A stretch of 64,000 nucleotides of DNA from Paenibacillus ginsengarvi (GCF_003626695.1 NZ_RBAH01000011.1:62001-126000), one strand, 5' to 3'. Positions 35,596-45,134 are shown, counted from the first letter of the stretch. The notes: a model not told the origin generated them from the sequence alone. Translations and numbers: made by a program.

Positions 35596-36957
35596 TTATT
35601 TTTTCGTGGCGAGCAGCGCATCGATTTCTTTGTTCGACGCCTCCTCCGCCTCGCGCAGCGCGGTATTGACGTCCTTCTCGCCCAGTGCGACGGCGCTGTA
35701 GGCCGCCTGGAATTTGGCGACGACGATGTTCTGCGCGATCAGTTGGTTCGCCGAGGCGTAGCCGGACGGGGTGTACGTCTTCGGCAGCAGCGCGTTGATG
35801 TTTTTGTTTTTCAGATAAGCGACTTCCGAGCCGAACTGCTTCATGATCGCGTCACGGTCTTTGAGTATCGGCAGCATGCCTCTTTTGGCCAGATGCTCCT
35901 GGAATTCGTTCGAGGACAAGTAGGCGATCACGTCGAACGCATCGTCCCGCAGCTTGCTGTTTTTCGTAATGTAGAAGTACGTCGGGTACGGCTGCGCGCC
36001 TACGCCAGGCTTATCCTTCATCACCGGATAAGAGGCGACGTCCCAATTGAGCGTATCCTTGAACTGGGTCAGGCCATATACGCTGAAGTGCAGGTGCATG
36101 GCAGCCAGCTTGTCCTTGTTGAACAAGGCGATTTGCGCCGCCAGCGGGACCGTCTTGGCATCCAGCCCGTTGCCCGGAATTTTGGCAAAGCTCGTCAGCA
36201 GCTCGAACTGCTTCTTGAACGCGTCGGTCGTAAACGTCGACTTGTTCGTCACCGGGTCGATATAATGGATGCCCGCCTGATTCAGCACCATCGCCGCTGT
36301 CGGCGACATCGTCAAGCCTTTGTACGACACGCCGCCGTCGGTGCGCGAGAGCGACTTGGCGAGGTCGGCCAGTTCCTCCCACGTCATGCCGTCCTTCGGA
36401 TATTTGACGCCGAACTTGTCGAACAAATCTTTATTGTAGAACAGCGACATCGTATTGTTGAAGACGGGCAAGCCGTAGATCGCGCCGCCGGCCAATTTTT
36501 TCTGGGCGTCGAGCACAGCCGGCTCCAGGCGGTTCAAATCGTACTTGTTCTTCGCGATCAGATCGGAAATGTCCTGATACAGCTTATATTCAAGCAGCTC
36601 AGTGCTGGCGCCGATCGAGTAATAGACGATATCGATTGTTTCCCCGGAGGCCACCATCTTGTCCATCCGGTTAGTTGCATTATAAGGAATGAATTTCGGC
36701 GTAATGTACGGGAATTTCGCTTTGATCTTGTTGCCGAACGTCTCCATGAAGGCCGGTTCGTCGAAATCGCCGGAGGAGGAATAAAAGACGAGCTCGATCG
36801 GCTTTTTCTCTTCGACCTTCGGCTGTGCCGCAGGCTCCGTTCCCTTTTTGTCGCCGCTATCCGTTTTGTCCGCGCCGCATGCCGCGAGCATCGTCATGCT
36901 TACCGCAGCGATGGCGATCCATGCCGCCCCTTTTGTACTCCATGCCCATTTGTTCAT
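35596..36957 (-). CDS. Orphan sugar-binding lipoprotein
   Basis: 453 residues. Lipobox LAAC (Cys about 27) and type-1 solute-binding fold with FYNKDLFDKFGVKYPKDGMT and a C-terminal DVNTALREAEEASN, so it belongs to the same paralogue group as the proteins at 1-607, 4434-5771 and 25108-26439. RBS AAGGGG. It stands alone: a terminator follows, and the next gene in the direction of transcription is the AraC membrane regulator. No permease or enzyme gene is directly attached. Confidence 0.92.
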   Translation of the reverse strand: MNKWAWSTKGAAWIAIAAVSMTMLAACGADKTDSGDKKGTEPAAQPKVEEKKPIELVFYSSSGDFDEPAFMETFGNKIKAKFPYITPKFIPYNATNRMDKMVASGETIDIVYYSIGASTELLEYKLYQDISDLIAKNKYDLNRLEPAVLDAQKKLAGGAIYGLPVFNNTMSLFYNKDLFDKFGVKYPKDGMTWEELADLAKSLSRTDGGVSYKGLTMSPTAAMVLNQAGIHYIDPVTNKSTFTTDAFKKQFELLTSFAKIPGNGLDAKTVPLAAQIALFNKDKLAAMHLHFSVYGLTQFKDTLNWDVASYPVMKDKPGVGAQPYPTYFYITKNSKLRDDAFDVIAYLSSNEFQEHLAKRGMLPILKDRDAIMKQFGSEVAYLKNKNINALLPKTYTPSGYASANQLIAQNIVVAKFQAAYSAVALGEKDVNTALREAEEASNKEIDALLATKK

Positions 36958-37089
36958 GTTCCATGCACCCCTTATCGTCTTGGCTTCGCTCTTCAGTCCG
37001 ATACTGGCATGAAACCCTTTTCACAGGCAATACTCACTTGATCGCCCGCCCCGTTACGAGAGGATACAATCCCGAACACAAAGATAAAA

Positions 37090-37116
37090 AGCCCGCGGCT
37101 TCTGGCCCCGCAGGCT
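37090..37116 (-). terminator. Terminator of the LysR gene
   Basis: AGCCCGCGG with CCGCAGGCT (one mismatch), T-rich on the minus strand after the stem. Confidence 0.7.
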
Positions 37117-37157
37117 CTTGATCTGTTTTAGCGGCCTTGCTTCGCCGCTCCGCAGCG

Positions 37158-38048
37158 CTAGGCACGTTCTTCTCCCTCGTCCATCGTTTGCCGCAGATTT
37201 TCGATAAACGCGCGAGCAGCCGAGGACATAAACATGTCGTTTCGATGCACGATGCCGACCACACGCTGCGGTGTCGGATCGATGATCAATACGCTGCGCA
37301 TCCGCTTCTGCCGGATGCCGCTCAAATACGTCTCCGGCAATATCGTCAGCGCGATGCCGCTCAACACCAGCTCGAGCAGCGAATCCAGCGTAGTCATCTC
37401 CATCACCGGCTGAAAGTGGAAGCCGAGCGTCTTCGTCGCCCTGTCGATCAGCTGCCGCACGAGAAATTTGGACGGCAGCAGCGCCATCGGCACAAGCCGG
37501 AGGCTGCCGAGAGCGACCTCCCCCGCGTCTGCGAGCTCATGCCCCTCGGGTACGGCCAGACAAAGCCTCTCGGTATAAAGCGGGATGCTCTCGAGCTGTT
37601 CCCCTTCGACCGGCAAAAAAACGAGCCCGAGATCGAGCCGGTTGTCGAGCAGCCCCTGTCTCGTCTCCTCTGTGCTGAGCTCGGCCGCATTAATCGTAAT
37701 GCCCGGGTACATACGGTGAAACGATAAAATCGGCGATATGAGCATATGATTCCCGGCGCAGCCGATGCGGATCTCCCCTTGACCCAGCCCCTTCAGCTCC
37801 CGGATCGCCGACTGAGCCTGTCCCAGCTCGTCAAACATGCGCAGGCAGTGCCGGTACAATATTTTGCCGGCTTCGGTGACGATGACTTTTTTGCCGACGC
37901 GGTTGAACAGCAGCGTCCCCGTTTCCTGCTCCAGCGCGCGTATTTGCTGGCTAAGCGTAGGCTGCGAAATGCCCAGCTTCTCCGAGGCCCGGGTAAAATG
38001 GAGCTCCTGGCACATCGTCACGAAATATTCGAGATGCCTAAGTTCCAT
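37158..38048 (-). CDS. LysR-family transcriptional regulator
   Basis: 296 residues. N-terminal winged helix (MELRHLEYFVTMCQELHFTR, ISQPTLSQQIRALEQETG) and LysR effector domain. RBS GGAGG. It is divergent from ilvE with about 190 bp between the starts, so it may regulate branched-chain amino acid metabolism as well as itself; this is inferred from position. It resembles the CynR/GltC-type subgroup by eye. Confidence 0.92.
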   Translation of the reverse strand: MELRHLEYFVTMCQELHFTRASEKLGISQPTLSQQIRALEQETGTLLFNRVGKKVIVTEAGKILYRHCLRMFDELGQAQSAIRELKGLGQGEIRIGCAGNHMLISPILSFHRMYPGITINAAELSTEETRQGLLDNRLDLGLVFLPVEGEQLESIPLYTERLCLAVPEGHELADAGEVALGSLRLVPMALLPSKFLVRQLIDRATKTLGFHFQPVMEMTTLDSLLELVLSGIALTILPETYLSGIRQKRMRSVLIIDPTPQRVVGIVHRNDMFMSSAARAFIENLRQTMDEGEERA

Positions 38049-38114
38049 ACGTTTCCCTCCGCTATCCGCAGTAAATTATTGGTAGTGTCTATAATAATAA
38101 TAGAAACGATTGGA

Positions 38115-38143
38115 TTGTTCAATGATACAAATACATTTATAAT
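38115..38143 (+). promoter_or_regulatory. Sigma-A promoter of ilvE
   Basis: TTGTTC, 17 bases, TATAAT, about 90 bp before the ilvE start. No T-box motif is seen in the leader. Confidence 0.65.
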
Positions 38144-38235
38144 AGGAACCATAGATCGCGGGCTTCAATGATTTGCCGCATCATAGCGATACAATCGGCA
38201 TCCAATTCGAAATTCGATCAGGGAGTGAACACGAA

Positions 38236-39306
38236 ATGAGCAGCATTCGATTTGAGCAAAACTTGTCCCTCAAGGAAAAACCCGACGCCAGCAAACTGGA
38301 GTTCGGCAGAACGTTTACGGATCACATGTTCCTGCTCGACTACACCGAAGGCCAAGGCTGGCACGATCCCCGCATCGTCCCTTACGGTCCGTTTACGCTC
38401 GACCCGGCCGCTATGGTGTTCCATTACGGCCAGGCGATCTTCGAAGGCCTGAAGGCGTTCCGGACGAAGGAAGGCAAAGTCATGCTGTTCCGCCCGAACA
38501 AAAACGCGCAGCGGCTGAACGTATCGAACGAACGCCTGAGCATTCCCGCTCTTGATGAAGACGCGTTCGTCGAGTACGTCAAAGCGCTCGTGGAAGTCGA
38601 ACAGGACTGGGTCCCTTCGACAGAAGGCACGTCGCTTTACATTCGTCCGTACATTTTCGCAACCGAGCCTTGTCTCGGCGTAAGAGCGTCGAAGCAGTAT
38701 TTGTTCGCGATTATTTTGTCGCCGGTCGGCGCCTACTACAAGGAAGGCATTCATCCGGTCAAAATCAACGTCGAGAGCGAATACGTGCGCGCCGTACGCG
38801 GCGGTACGGGCTTCGCCAAAACGGCAGGCAACTATGCGTCCAGCATCAAAGCGCAGGAAGAAGCGAAAGAAGGCGGCTACGCTCAGGTGCTTTGGCTTGA
38901 CGGCAAAGAGCATAAGTACATCGAAGAAGTCGGCAGCATGAACATGTTCTTCAAAATCGGCGGGGAAGTGGTAACGCCGGAGCTGAACGGCAGCATTTTG
39001 GCCGGCATCACGCGGGATTCCGTTCTGCACCTGCTGAAAACATGGGGCGTGCCGGTATCGGAGCGCAAAATTTCGATCGAAGAAATTTATACGGCATCGC
39101 TGGAAGGCAAGCTGGAGGAAGCGTTCGGCACCGGTACGGCGGCCGTTATTTCCCCGGTCGGCCAGCTGCATTGGAACGAACATACGATGGTCATTAACGA
39201 CGGCAAGATCGGCGAACTGGCGCAAAAAATATACGATACGATTACCGGCATCCAAAACGGTACCGTTCCGGATACGTTCGGCTGGAACGTGACGATCGGC
39301 GAATAA
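38236..39306 (+). CDS. ilvE: Branched-chain amino acid aminotransferase
   Basis: 356 residues. A PLP-dependent fold IV aminotransferase of the class with eukaryote-like motifs: FHYGQAIFEGLKAF near the N-terminus, FAKTAGNYASS with the probable PLP lysine, and EEVGSMNMFF. It interconverts leucine, isoleucine and valine with their 2-oxo acids. GGGAG nine bases before the ATG at 38236 sets the start; the frame remains open further upstream without support. Divergent from a LysR gene and followed by a strong terminator. Confidence 0.94.
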   Translation: MSSIRFEQNLSLKEKPDASKLEFGRTFTDHMFLLDYTEGQGWHDPRIVPYGPFTLDPAAMVFHYGQAIFEGLKAFRTKEGKVMLFRPNKNAQRLNVSNERLSIPALDEDAFVEYVKALVEVEQDWVPSTEGTSLYIRPYIFATEPCLGVRASKQYLFAIILSPVGAYYKEGIHPVKINVESEYVRAVRGGTGFAKTAGNYASSIKAQEEAKEGGYAQVLWLDGKEHKYIEEVGSMNMFFKIGGEVVTPELNGSILAGITRDSVLHLLKTWGVPVSERKISIEEIYTASLEGKLEEAFGTGTAAVISPVGQLHWNEHTMVINDGKIGELAQKIYDTITGIQNGTVPDTFGWNVTIGE

Positions 39307-39351
39307 GCCGGACTGTTATGCAAAAGGGACTGTCCCATAAGTTCCCAAAAT

Positions 39352-39397
39352 AAAAAGGCTGGGGGAGAAAACGTAAAGTTTTCTGTCCAGCCTTTTT
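39352..39397 (+). terminator. Terminator of ilvE
   Basis: AAAAAGGCTGG with CCAGCCTTTTT and an inner AAAAC/GTTTT stem. Confidence 0.9.
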
Positions 39398-39432
39398 GTG
39401 TTGTCCCGCCTACCGCCATAGGCAGGCGGTTA

Positions 39433-39624
39433 ATAGAAGCCTTTTGAGACTCCTATCTCCCCGGACACTAGGGTTTTTGGAAAAATAGAGTGCTTTTGAG
39501 CCTCTTATCCCCCGTGTATATCGCCTCCAATAGCGATTTCGTCACGAAATAAGCGTCTCAAAAGACTGCTATGCCTGCGCACGGCCCAAGTAAAGATAAG
39601 ATAAGACGCTTTAAAGACTCTTAT
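39433..39624. repeat. Four-unit phased palindromic repeat, family A, locus 2
   Basis: Units start at 39433, 39485, 39549 (reversed) and 39601 (reversed). Centres are 52, 64 and 52 bp apart, nearly the same as locus 1 at 17539, although the sequence between units has diverged. The fourth unit, ATAAGACGCTTTAAAGACTC plus TTAT, is almost a perfect palindrome. It lies between convergent ilvE and mntH. Confidence 0.82.
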
Positions 39625-39708
39625 CCTAAACCAACTCACTCCTGACGCCGACATCTACTGCTTCCGCCAGTGTCCGCTGGTTCAGTCGTCGCAGTATCAT
39701 TCCCACCG

Positions 39709-39725
39709 AAAAAGGGGCTAGCCCC
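39709..39725 (-). terminator. Terminator of mntH
   Basis: GGGGC-TA-GCCCC followed by TTTTT on the minus strand, 18 bp past the stop. Confidence 0.7.
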
Positions 39726-39742
39726 AAAGGGACGTCAGGATC

Positions 39743-41092
39743 TTAGAAAAAAGTGCTGTACAGCAAGTAGGCATTCAGGCAGATAATGACGGCGGCAACG
39801 GCCCATGCAACGATTTTCAGCCACAGCCGGTTGGCGAACTCGCCCATCTTCTTCTTATCGTTCGTAAACTGGATCAGCGGCACCACCGCAAACGAGAGCT
39901 GGAGCGACAAAATGACCTGGCTCAGGATGAGCAAATCGGTCGTCCCTTTCTCCCCGGCGATCGCAGTGACGATAACGGCCGGGATGATCGCGATCAGCCG
40001 CGTAATCAGCCGGCGCAGCCACGGAGCGAGGCGAATGTTCATGAAGCCTTCCATGACGATCTGTCCCGCCAGCGTGCCCGTCAGCGTCGAGTTTTGACCC
40101 GAAGCGAGCAGCGCGACGCCGAACAGGATACTGCCGATCGTCGTTCCGAGCAGCGGTGTCAGCAGATGGTAGGCGTCGTTAATATCGGCTACCTCGGTGA
40201 GCCCCGCTTTGTGGAACGTGGCGGCCGATATGATCAGGATGGCGGCATTGATGAACAAAGCGAAGAACAAGGCGATGCTCGAATCCCATGTAGCGAATCT
40301 AATGGCCTGCTTCTTGCCCTGCCGGGTCGGCTCGATCTGTCTCGTCTGCACGATCGACGAGTGCAGGTACAGATTGTGCGGCATGACCGTCGCGCCGAGA
40401 ATGCCTATGGCGATGTACAGCATCGCTGGATTGGTGACGATCTCGGTCGTCGGGACGAACCCCCGCATAATGCCTCCTGCATCGGGCTTCGCCAAGAACA
40501 TTTCGGCGAGGAAGCAGCCGCCGATCGTAACGATCAGCACGACGACCAGCGTCTCCATAAAACGAAAGCCTTTATTCTGAAGCAGCAGCACAACAAGAAC
40601 GTCCACCGCTGTAATGACAACCCCGACTATGATCGGAATGGCGAAAAGCAAATTCAGCGCTATGGCCGACCCGATGACTTCGGCCAAATCACAGGCCGCG
40701 ATCGCCAGCTCGCACAAAATCCATAATGTAAAGGCGACTGGCTTGCTGTAATGATCCCGGCACGCTTGCGCCAAGTCCCGGCCCGTGACGATACCGAGCT
40801 TGCCGGACAAGGCTTGCAGCAGCATCGCCATCAAGTTCGAAAGCAGAATAACGGAGAGCAGCGTATAGCCGAACATCGAGCCGCCGGCGATATCCGTCGC
40901 CCAGTTGCCGGGGTCCATGTAACCGACGGCTACCAAATAGCCGGGACCTACGAAGGCGAGAAACTTTTTGAGCCAGGAGCCCGTTTTCGGAATCCGGAGA
41001 CTGCCGTGCACCTCGGGCAGCGAAGGCCGCGCCCGGGCCATTCTCCAGCCGTCGTCGGGAGCCAGCTGTACGTTTGAATTAGAATCACTCAT
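39743..41092 (-). CDS. mntH: Nramp-family divalent metal (Mn) transporter
   Basis: 449 residues and about eleven membrane helices. Helix 1 carries [16 protein letters not shown] (the DPGN metal motif) and helix 6 carries MPHNLYLHS. It imports Mn(II), and often Fe(II), with protons at the cytoplasmic membrane. Single gene with its own terminator. MntR-like boxes lie upstream, so repression by manganese is likely. Confidence 0.95.
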   Translation of the reverse strand: MSDSNSNVQLAPDDGWRMARARPSLPEVHGSLRIPKTGSWLKKFLAFVGPGYLVAVGYMDPGNWATDIAGGSMFGYTLLSVILLSNLMAMLLQALSGKLGIVTGRDLAQACRDHYSKPVAFTLWILCELAIAACDLAEVIGSAIALNLLFAIPIIVGVVITAVDVLVVLLLQNKGFRFMETLVVVLIVTIGGCFLAEMFLAKPDAGGIMRGFVPTTEIVTNPAMLYIAIGILGATVMPHNLYLHSSIVQTRQIEPTRQGKKQAIRFATWDSSIALFFALFINAAILIISAATFHKAGLTEVADINDAYHLLTPLLGTTIGSILFGVALLASGQNSTLTGTLAGQIVMEGFMNIRLAPWLRRLITRLIAIIPAVIVTAIAGEKGTTDLLILSQVILSLQLSFAVVPLIQFTNDKKKMGEFANRLWLKIVAWAVAAVIICLNAYLLYSTFF

Positions 41093-41134
41093 ATCGTATC
41101 ACCCGATTTATCAATTTATTGTAGGGGACAAACT

Positions 41135-41259
41135 AAGTTTGCCTAATGCAACTTTTAGGAAAAAGAAAAAGCTGGTTCAGCATCCTATTCGTTTGCCCGT
41201 AAAGTTGTTCTTCATGATATAAATTGTACTCGCGCAACTTTCTTTGTCAAGGAAAACTT
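41135..41259. promoter_or_regulatory. Candidate MntR boxes upstream of mntH
   Basis: AAGTTTGCCTAATGCAACTTT-like sequence at 41135-41155 and TTTGTCAAGGAAAACTT at 41243-41259 resemble the MntR operator (TTTGCCTTAAGGAAAC type). The match is approximate. Confidence 0.4.
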
Positions 41260-41350
41260 TTTGGAGTTTGTCCGACCGTCGCAAGCCGGACGAAGCGTCG
41301 GCAGTAGGGCAAAGAGCCGCTTCGATCGTTCCGCCGCGCCCTTCATTCCG

Positions 41351-41393
41351 GCAAAGAAAAAACGCCGATCCGGGTTAGTGATCCCGTTCGGCG
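41351..41393 (-). terminator. Terminator overlapping the 3' end of rarA
   Basis: CGCCGA...CGGG / CCCG...TCGGCG nested stems, followed by a T run on the minus strand. Confidence 0.75.
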
Positions 41394-42697
41394 CTCCGGC
41401 GTCGCTGCTGCTGATTTTGCTTCATTTTCTGCTCCGTCCCCTGATCCGACGCTTCGAAAAAACGCTCGCCGCGGATCGCATCGGGCACGTATTGCTGGTC
41501 GACATAGTGACCGGGGTAATCATGCGGGTATTTATACCCGGCATGGCCGAGCTGGGTGGCGCCCTTGTAATGCGTGTCGCGCAAGTGCAGCGGCACGTCC
41601 GCCGATTTCGTCCGCTCGAACGACTGCATGACGTTCATGATGGCGATCGGGATCGAGTTCGACTTCGGGCTCTCGACCGCAAACAATATCGCCTGCGCAA
41701 TATTATACTTCGCCTCCGGCCAGCCAATTTTGTGATAGGCGTCCATCGCCGTCACCGCCTGCACCATCGCCTGCGGGTTGGCCAGCCCGATGTCTTCACT
41801 GCACGCCACGATCAGCCTTCGCAGAAACGTCATCGGGTCCATGCCGAGCCGCTCGACGGCGTACAGAAACCAGTACAGGGCGGCGTCACTCGACCCGCGC
41901 ACACTTTTGTGAAACGCAGACAACACGTCGTACTGCGTCGACTCGTCAGCCTTAATCGTCGGCTTGCGGATCGATTCCTCGGCAACGTCCAGCGTAATGC
42001 GTACCGTACCATCGGCCCCCGGCGCCGTCGTAAGCGCCGCTAGTTCCAGCGCGTTAAGCGACCGACGTATGTCTCCGTTCGCCATGCTGGCGATATGCTG
42101 CAACGCTTCTTCGGCCGCTTCGATCTGCATGAAGCCGAGTCCGCGCTCGCGATCCGCCAAAGCCCGCTTCATCGCCATAAGCGAGTGCTCGCGCGTCAAA
42201 GCCTTCAGCTCGAACAGCGTGGAGCGGGACAGCAGCGCCCCGTTTACATGATGAAACGGGTTTTCCGTCGTCGCGCCGATCAGTGTAATAATGCCCTGCT
42301 CGACGGAAGGAAGCAGCGCATCTTGACGGGACGAATTGAACCGGTGCACCTCGTCGAGGAACAAGATCGTCTTTTTGCCGTACATGGCCTTGTTCGCCTT
42401 CGCCTGCTCGATGACGTCGCGCACATCCTTGACCGAGGCGTCCACCGCATTGAGCCTGACAAATTCCCCGTTCGTCGCGTTTGATATAATACCGGCAAGC
42501 GTCGTCTTTCCCGTACCGGGAGGGCCATACAGCAATATCGAGCTCACCTGGTCCGCCTCGATCGCCCGGCGCAGCAGCTTGCCCGGACCGACGATATGCT
42601 CCTGCCCGACGTATTCGTCCAGCGTTCTCGGCCGGATGCGGTCGGCCAGCAGCCGTCCTTCCGTTTTCTTATCGTTATCGTATGTGAATAAGTCCAC
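41375..42697 (-). CDS. rarA: Replication-associated recombination protein A (AAA+ ATPase)
   Basis: 440 residues, full length for RarA/MgsA. AAA+ motifs: Walker A LYGPPGTGKTT (about 56-66), Walker B ILFLDEVHRF and sensor 1 GATTENP, then the C-terminal tetramerisation and DNA-binding part. It acts at stalled replication forks. In B. subtilis it follows hisS-aspS-tcdA directly; here the same strand order is kept, but 18 kb of other genes separate it from tcdA. Confidence 0.95.
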   Translation of the reverse strand: MDLFTYDNDKKTEGRLLADRIRPRTLDEYVGQEHIVGPGKLLRRAIEADQVSSILLYGPPGTGKTTLAGIISNATNGEFVRLNAVDASVKDVRDVIEQAKANKAMYGKKTILFLDEVHRFNSSRQDALLPSVEQGIITLIGATTENPFHHVNGALLSRSTLFELKALTREHSLMAMKRALADRERGLGFMQIEAAEEALQHIASMANGDIRRSLNALELAALTTAPGADGTVRITLDVAEESIRKPTIKADESTQYDVLSAFHKSVRGSSDAALYWFLYAVERLGMDPMTFLRRLIVACSEDIGLANPQAMVQAVTAMDAYHKIGWPEAKYNIAQAILFAVESPKSNSIPIAIMNVMQSFERTKSADVPLHLRDTHYKGATQLGHAGYKYPHDYPGHYVDQQYVPDAIRGERFFEASDQGTEQKMKQNQQQRRRSAERDH

Positions 42698-42960
42698 CGG
42701 CTTCTCCCACCTTGTATCTTTAACCTATCGAACAGACCGCGTATTTAACCGGCAGGCGCGAACGATGCGGATGCGGCAAAAGCCGTCACCAGGGCGATGA
42801 CGGCTTCGTGCCTTGTTCTTCCTCCATTATAGCAACATAGGCGCGTTTGGATCAAACGGAACGATCGGTATGCGAATGCACACGGACGGCTGCGCCGCAC
42901 ATAGTTCACTTCGGTAAAGGCTATCGATGCATAAAACGTAGCGAGAAGCGACAAAATGAG

Positions 42961-43420
42961 GTGATGACACCCCATAGCTAAAGTGAGGGGCTTCTCGGTT
43001 CAATGGAATCGCGGCTATCAACATCGTCAACGCTCCTTTTGCAGCTCTATATGCCGTTTTACCGAACCGTTAACACTTTGCGCCGATCCTTCGAACAGCG
43101 TACAACGTGACGATTCCCCGTAACTAAAGGCAAGGGCTCTCCGATTATCAAGACTCGTCATCATCTCTTCCTCGAAGGCTCCGTTCGAGCCAAAAGGCTA
43201 AAGCGGTTAAATAAACAGAAATAAAATGGCGTATCTTCGTCTTCGCACAGGAATCCTTTTACTCGACAACTGGTTTCTCCGCTGCCACCGCCAATGATTT
43301 CGCCAAAAAAAGAACATACGTTCTTTTTCTTCATTATAACACATAGGTTTGCCCTTCGCACTTCCTCAGGAGGCGCGGGGCAAAAGCGCCTTACATCCCC
43401 ATAGCTTAAGCAAGTGCTTA
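42961..43420. repeat. Three degenerate copies of an IS200/IS605-like end sequence
   Basis: Within the gene-free stretch 42698-43644, related segments lie at 42961-42999, 43107-43143 and 43389-43420. Each has, on the plus strand, TGACA/TTACAT-type lead, CCCC, ATAGCTAAAG-like centre and (in the first two) a G-rich arm. They resemble the right-end hairpin of IS200/IS605-family elements. No transposase or TnpB frame remains. Confidence 0.4.
43312..43323. promoter_or_regulatory. LexA-like palindrome beside a -10 element, no known target gene
   Basis: GAACATACGTTC (GAACGTATGTTC on the minus strand) fits the LexA core GAAC-N4-GTTC. A TATAAT lies 9 bp upstream on the minus strand. The outer A/T runs extend the dyad, so it could also act as a small terminator. 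No SOS gene follows. Confidence 0.4.
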
Positions 43421-43644
43421 CAGCAATAACTTATAAATCGGCATGACGATCGAACGAAAGCTTCACAATCAAAATAATCGTAATGCCAATCAGCAGATGG
43501 ATCAGCACCATCGTTCATCCGTACCCGCGACCCAAACCAAACTGGCCTAAAGTCTTGAACGAGGTTCCGCCGCCGGTCCGTTTCCGTATCCTTCCTTATG
43601 ATGTTACACTAACATCAACAACGCACACGCCATTAGGAGGAATT

Positions 43645-44559
43645 ATGGAAGTGAAAAAATCAGGATTGATCGGCGTCGTACTGATCGGCGTACTCATATG
43701 GTTCGGACTATCCGTCTGGAATTCGGACGAAGGGTTTATGTCGGGCTTGCCGTTCTTCGGCACGAAGGAAGTTTTTATCGAGAAATCGTTTGAAGCCTCA
43801 AGCCTCAAAAACGTAGAGGTCGATGTGTCGAGCTCGGACATCAACGTGATCCGCGGCAATTCGGCGCAAATTAACGTAAGGGTGCAGGGCAAAGCAAGCA
43901 GCAAGATCGCCAGCAAAATCGATCTGAAGGCGAAAACGAAGGGCGATACGCTTGAGCTCGGCATCGATCAGCCTACTGGTTTTCAGTTCGGCTTCCATTA
44001 CTCCAACGTATCGATAACCGTCGAGGTTCCCGAGAAGCAGTGGAACGAGATTCAGGCGAAGGTGAGCAGCGGCAATATTTCCGTTGAAAAGGTGGACAGC
44101 AAATCGATCGAAGCAAAAGCCAGCAGCGGCAATATTAAGCTGACGGCAAGCAAAGCGGCCGAAATGGAGCTGAGCACAAGCTCGGGCAACATAAAAGCTG
44201 CCGATTTCAAAGCCGACTCGCTCAAATTCCATACGAGCAGCGGCGATGTGAGCTTGAAGGACGGGGAAGCGAAGCTGAAGGGCGATGCAACCTCGGGCAA
44301 CATTCGGCTTGAGGTTGACGAACTGCTTCATGACGCCGATCTTTCCACCGGAAGCGGCAATGTGACGGTGACGCTGGACCGTGAGCCGAAGTCGCTAGCA
44401 GTCGATTACCGGGGCGGTTCGGGAAACGGCAAAATCAAATGGGACGGCTTCCGCTATGAGGATAAAGGAAAAGACGGCAATATGCTGAAAGGTTCGTTCG
44501 GCGCCGGAGAAACGAAACTGAAAGTAACGACAGGTTCCGGCAACTTCAAAATGGACTGA
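43645..44559 (+). CDS. DUF4097-family protein with N-terminal membrane anchor
   Basis: 304 residues. A single hydrophobic segment (about 6-24, LIGVVLIGVLIWFGLSVW) is followed by an extracellular beta-rich repeat domain with recurrent SSGNI/SSGDV motifs spaced about 20 residues, typical of DUF4097/putative adhesin beta-helices. AGGAGG four bases before the ATG at 43645 fixes the start, although the frame is open earlier. These proteins are often linked to cell-envelope stress regulators, but none is adjacent here. Confidence 0.88.
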   Translation: MEVKKSGLIGVVLIGVLIWFGLSVWNSDEGFMSGLPFFGTKEVFIEKSFEASSLKNVEVDVSSSDINVIRGNSAQINVRVQGKASSKIASKIDLKAKTKGDTLELGIDQPTGFQFGFHYSNVSITVEVPEKQWNEIQAKVSSGNISVEKVDSKSIEAKASSGNIKLTASKAAEMELSTSSGNIKAADFKADSLKFHTSSGDVSLKDGEAKLKGDATSGNIRLEVDELLHDADLSTGSGNVTVTLDREPKSLAVDYRGGSGNGKIKWDGFRYEDKGKDGNMLKGSFGAGETKLKVTTGSGNFKMD

Positions 44560-44576
44560 CCGGTACACGCGCAAAA

Positions 44577-44646
44577 ACCTTGCCTGGCACCCCTCCTCCT
44601 GACGAAGACAGCTTCGCGGCGGGATGGGCGGGCAAGGTTATTTTTT
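44577..44646 (+). terminator. Terminator after the DUF4097 gene
   Basis: AACCTTGCC (44577-44585) with GGCAAGGTT (44631-44639), then ATTTTTT. It is usable by both convergent genes. Confidence 0.75.
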
Positions 44647-44660
44647 GCGGATTTCCCAAC

Positions 44661-45134
44661 TCAAAGCGGATTGAGCTGCACCTGAGCCTGCTTGCCGCTA
44701 AGCTGAATGCCCGTTGTCGGCCGTCCCAGCGGCTTCAGCTCTTTCAGCAGCGATTCGAGCAGTTCCTTCGCCTTTGCGCCTTCCTTGCCTTGAATACGTA
44801 CGACAAACAGCACCGCATCTCCCGATTTCAGCAGCCGCGCCGCTTGATCGGTTTTGGTCGCCAGATCGTGTTCCTCGATCTGCGGCGTAAGGCGCAGCTC
44901 CTTCACCTTCGGCGCCCGTTCCCGCTTGGCGTCTTGCTGCGCTTCCTGCTTCGCCGCCCCTGCCGCTGTCAGCTTGCACGGCGGAGGACTGCTCATCAGC
45001 GAGGTGCAGACGAGATCGACCTTGAGCTTTTTCGCCAGGGCGAGCGCCTCCTTCGTCGGCACGATCCCGAGGCTTTCGCCGTTTACTCCGGTGAGCTCCA
45101 CTTCGGAAGCTTTTATTTTCTCATTAAGGATCAT
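44661..45134 (-). CDS. infC: Divergent translation initiation factor IF-3 paralogue
   Basis: 157 residues in the IF-3 fold. The N-domain begins MILNEKIKASEVELTGVNGE, close to the canonical IF-3 start, and the C-domain has KVKELRLTPQIEEHDLATK. The linker motif, usually PPVCRIMDYGKYKYE, is changed to PPPCKLTAAGAAKQE. It uses a normal ATG at 45134 with GGGGGAG upstream, not the AUU start typical of infC. It is not linked to rpmI-rplT. This is therefore likely a second, specialised IF-3 rather than the housekeeping factor (inference). Confidence 0.85.
   Translation of the reverse strand: MILNEKIKASEVELTGVNGESLGIVPTKEALALAKKLKVDLVCTSLMSSPPPCKLTAAGAAKQEAQQDAKRERAPKVKELRLTPQIEEHDLATKTDQAARLLKSGDAVLFVVRIQGKEGAKAKELLESLLKELKPLGRPTTGIQLSGKQAQVQLNPL

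Noticed and set aside
43161..43361. Small LexA-controlled gene of 66 codons
   Set aside because: No Shine-Dalgarno, the -10 element falls inside the frame, and the peptide resembles no known SOS protein.
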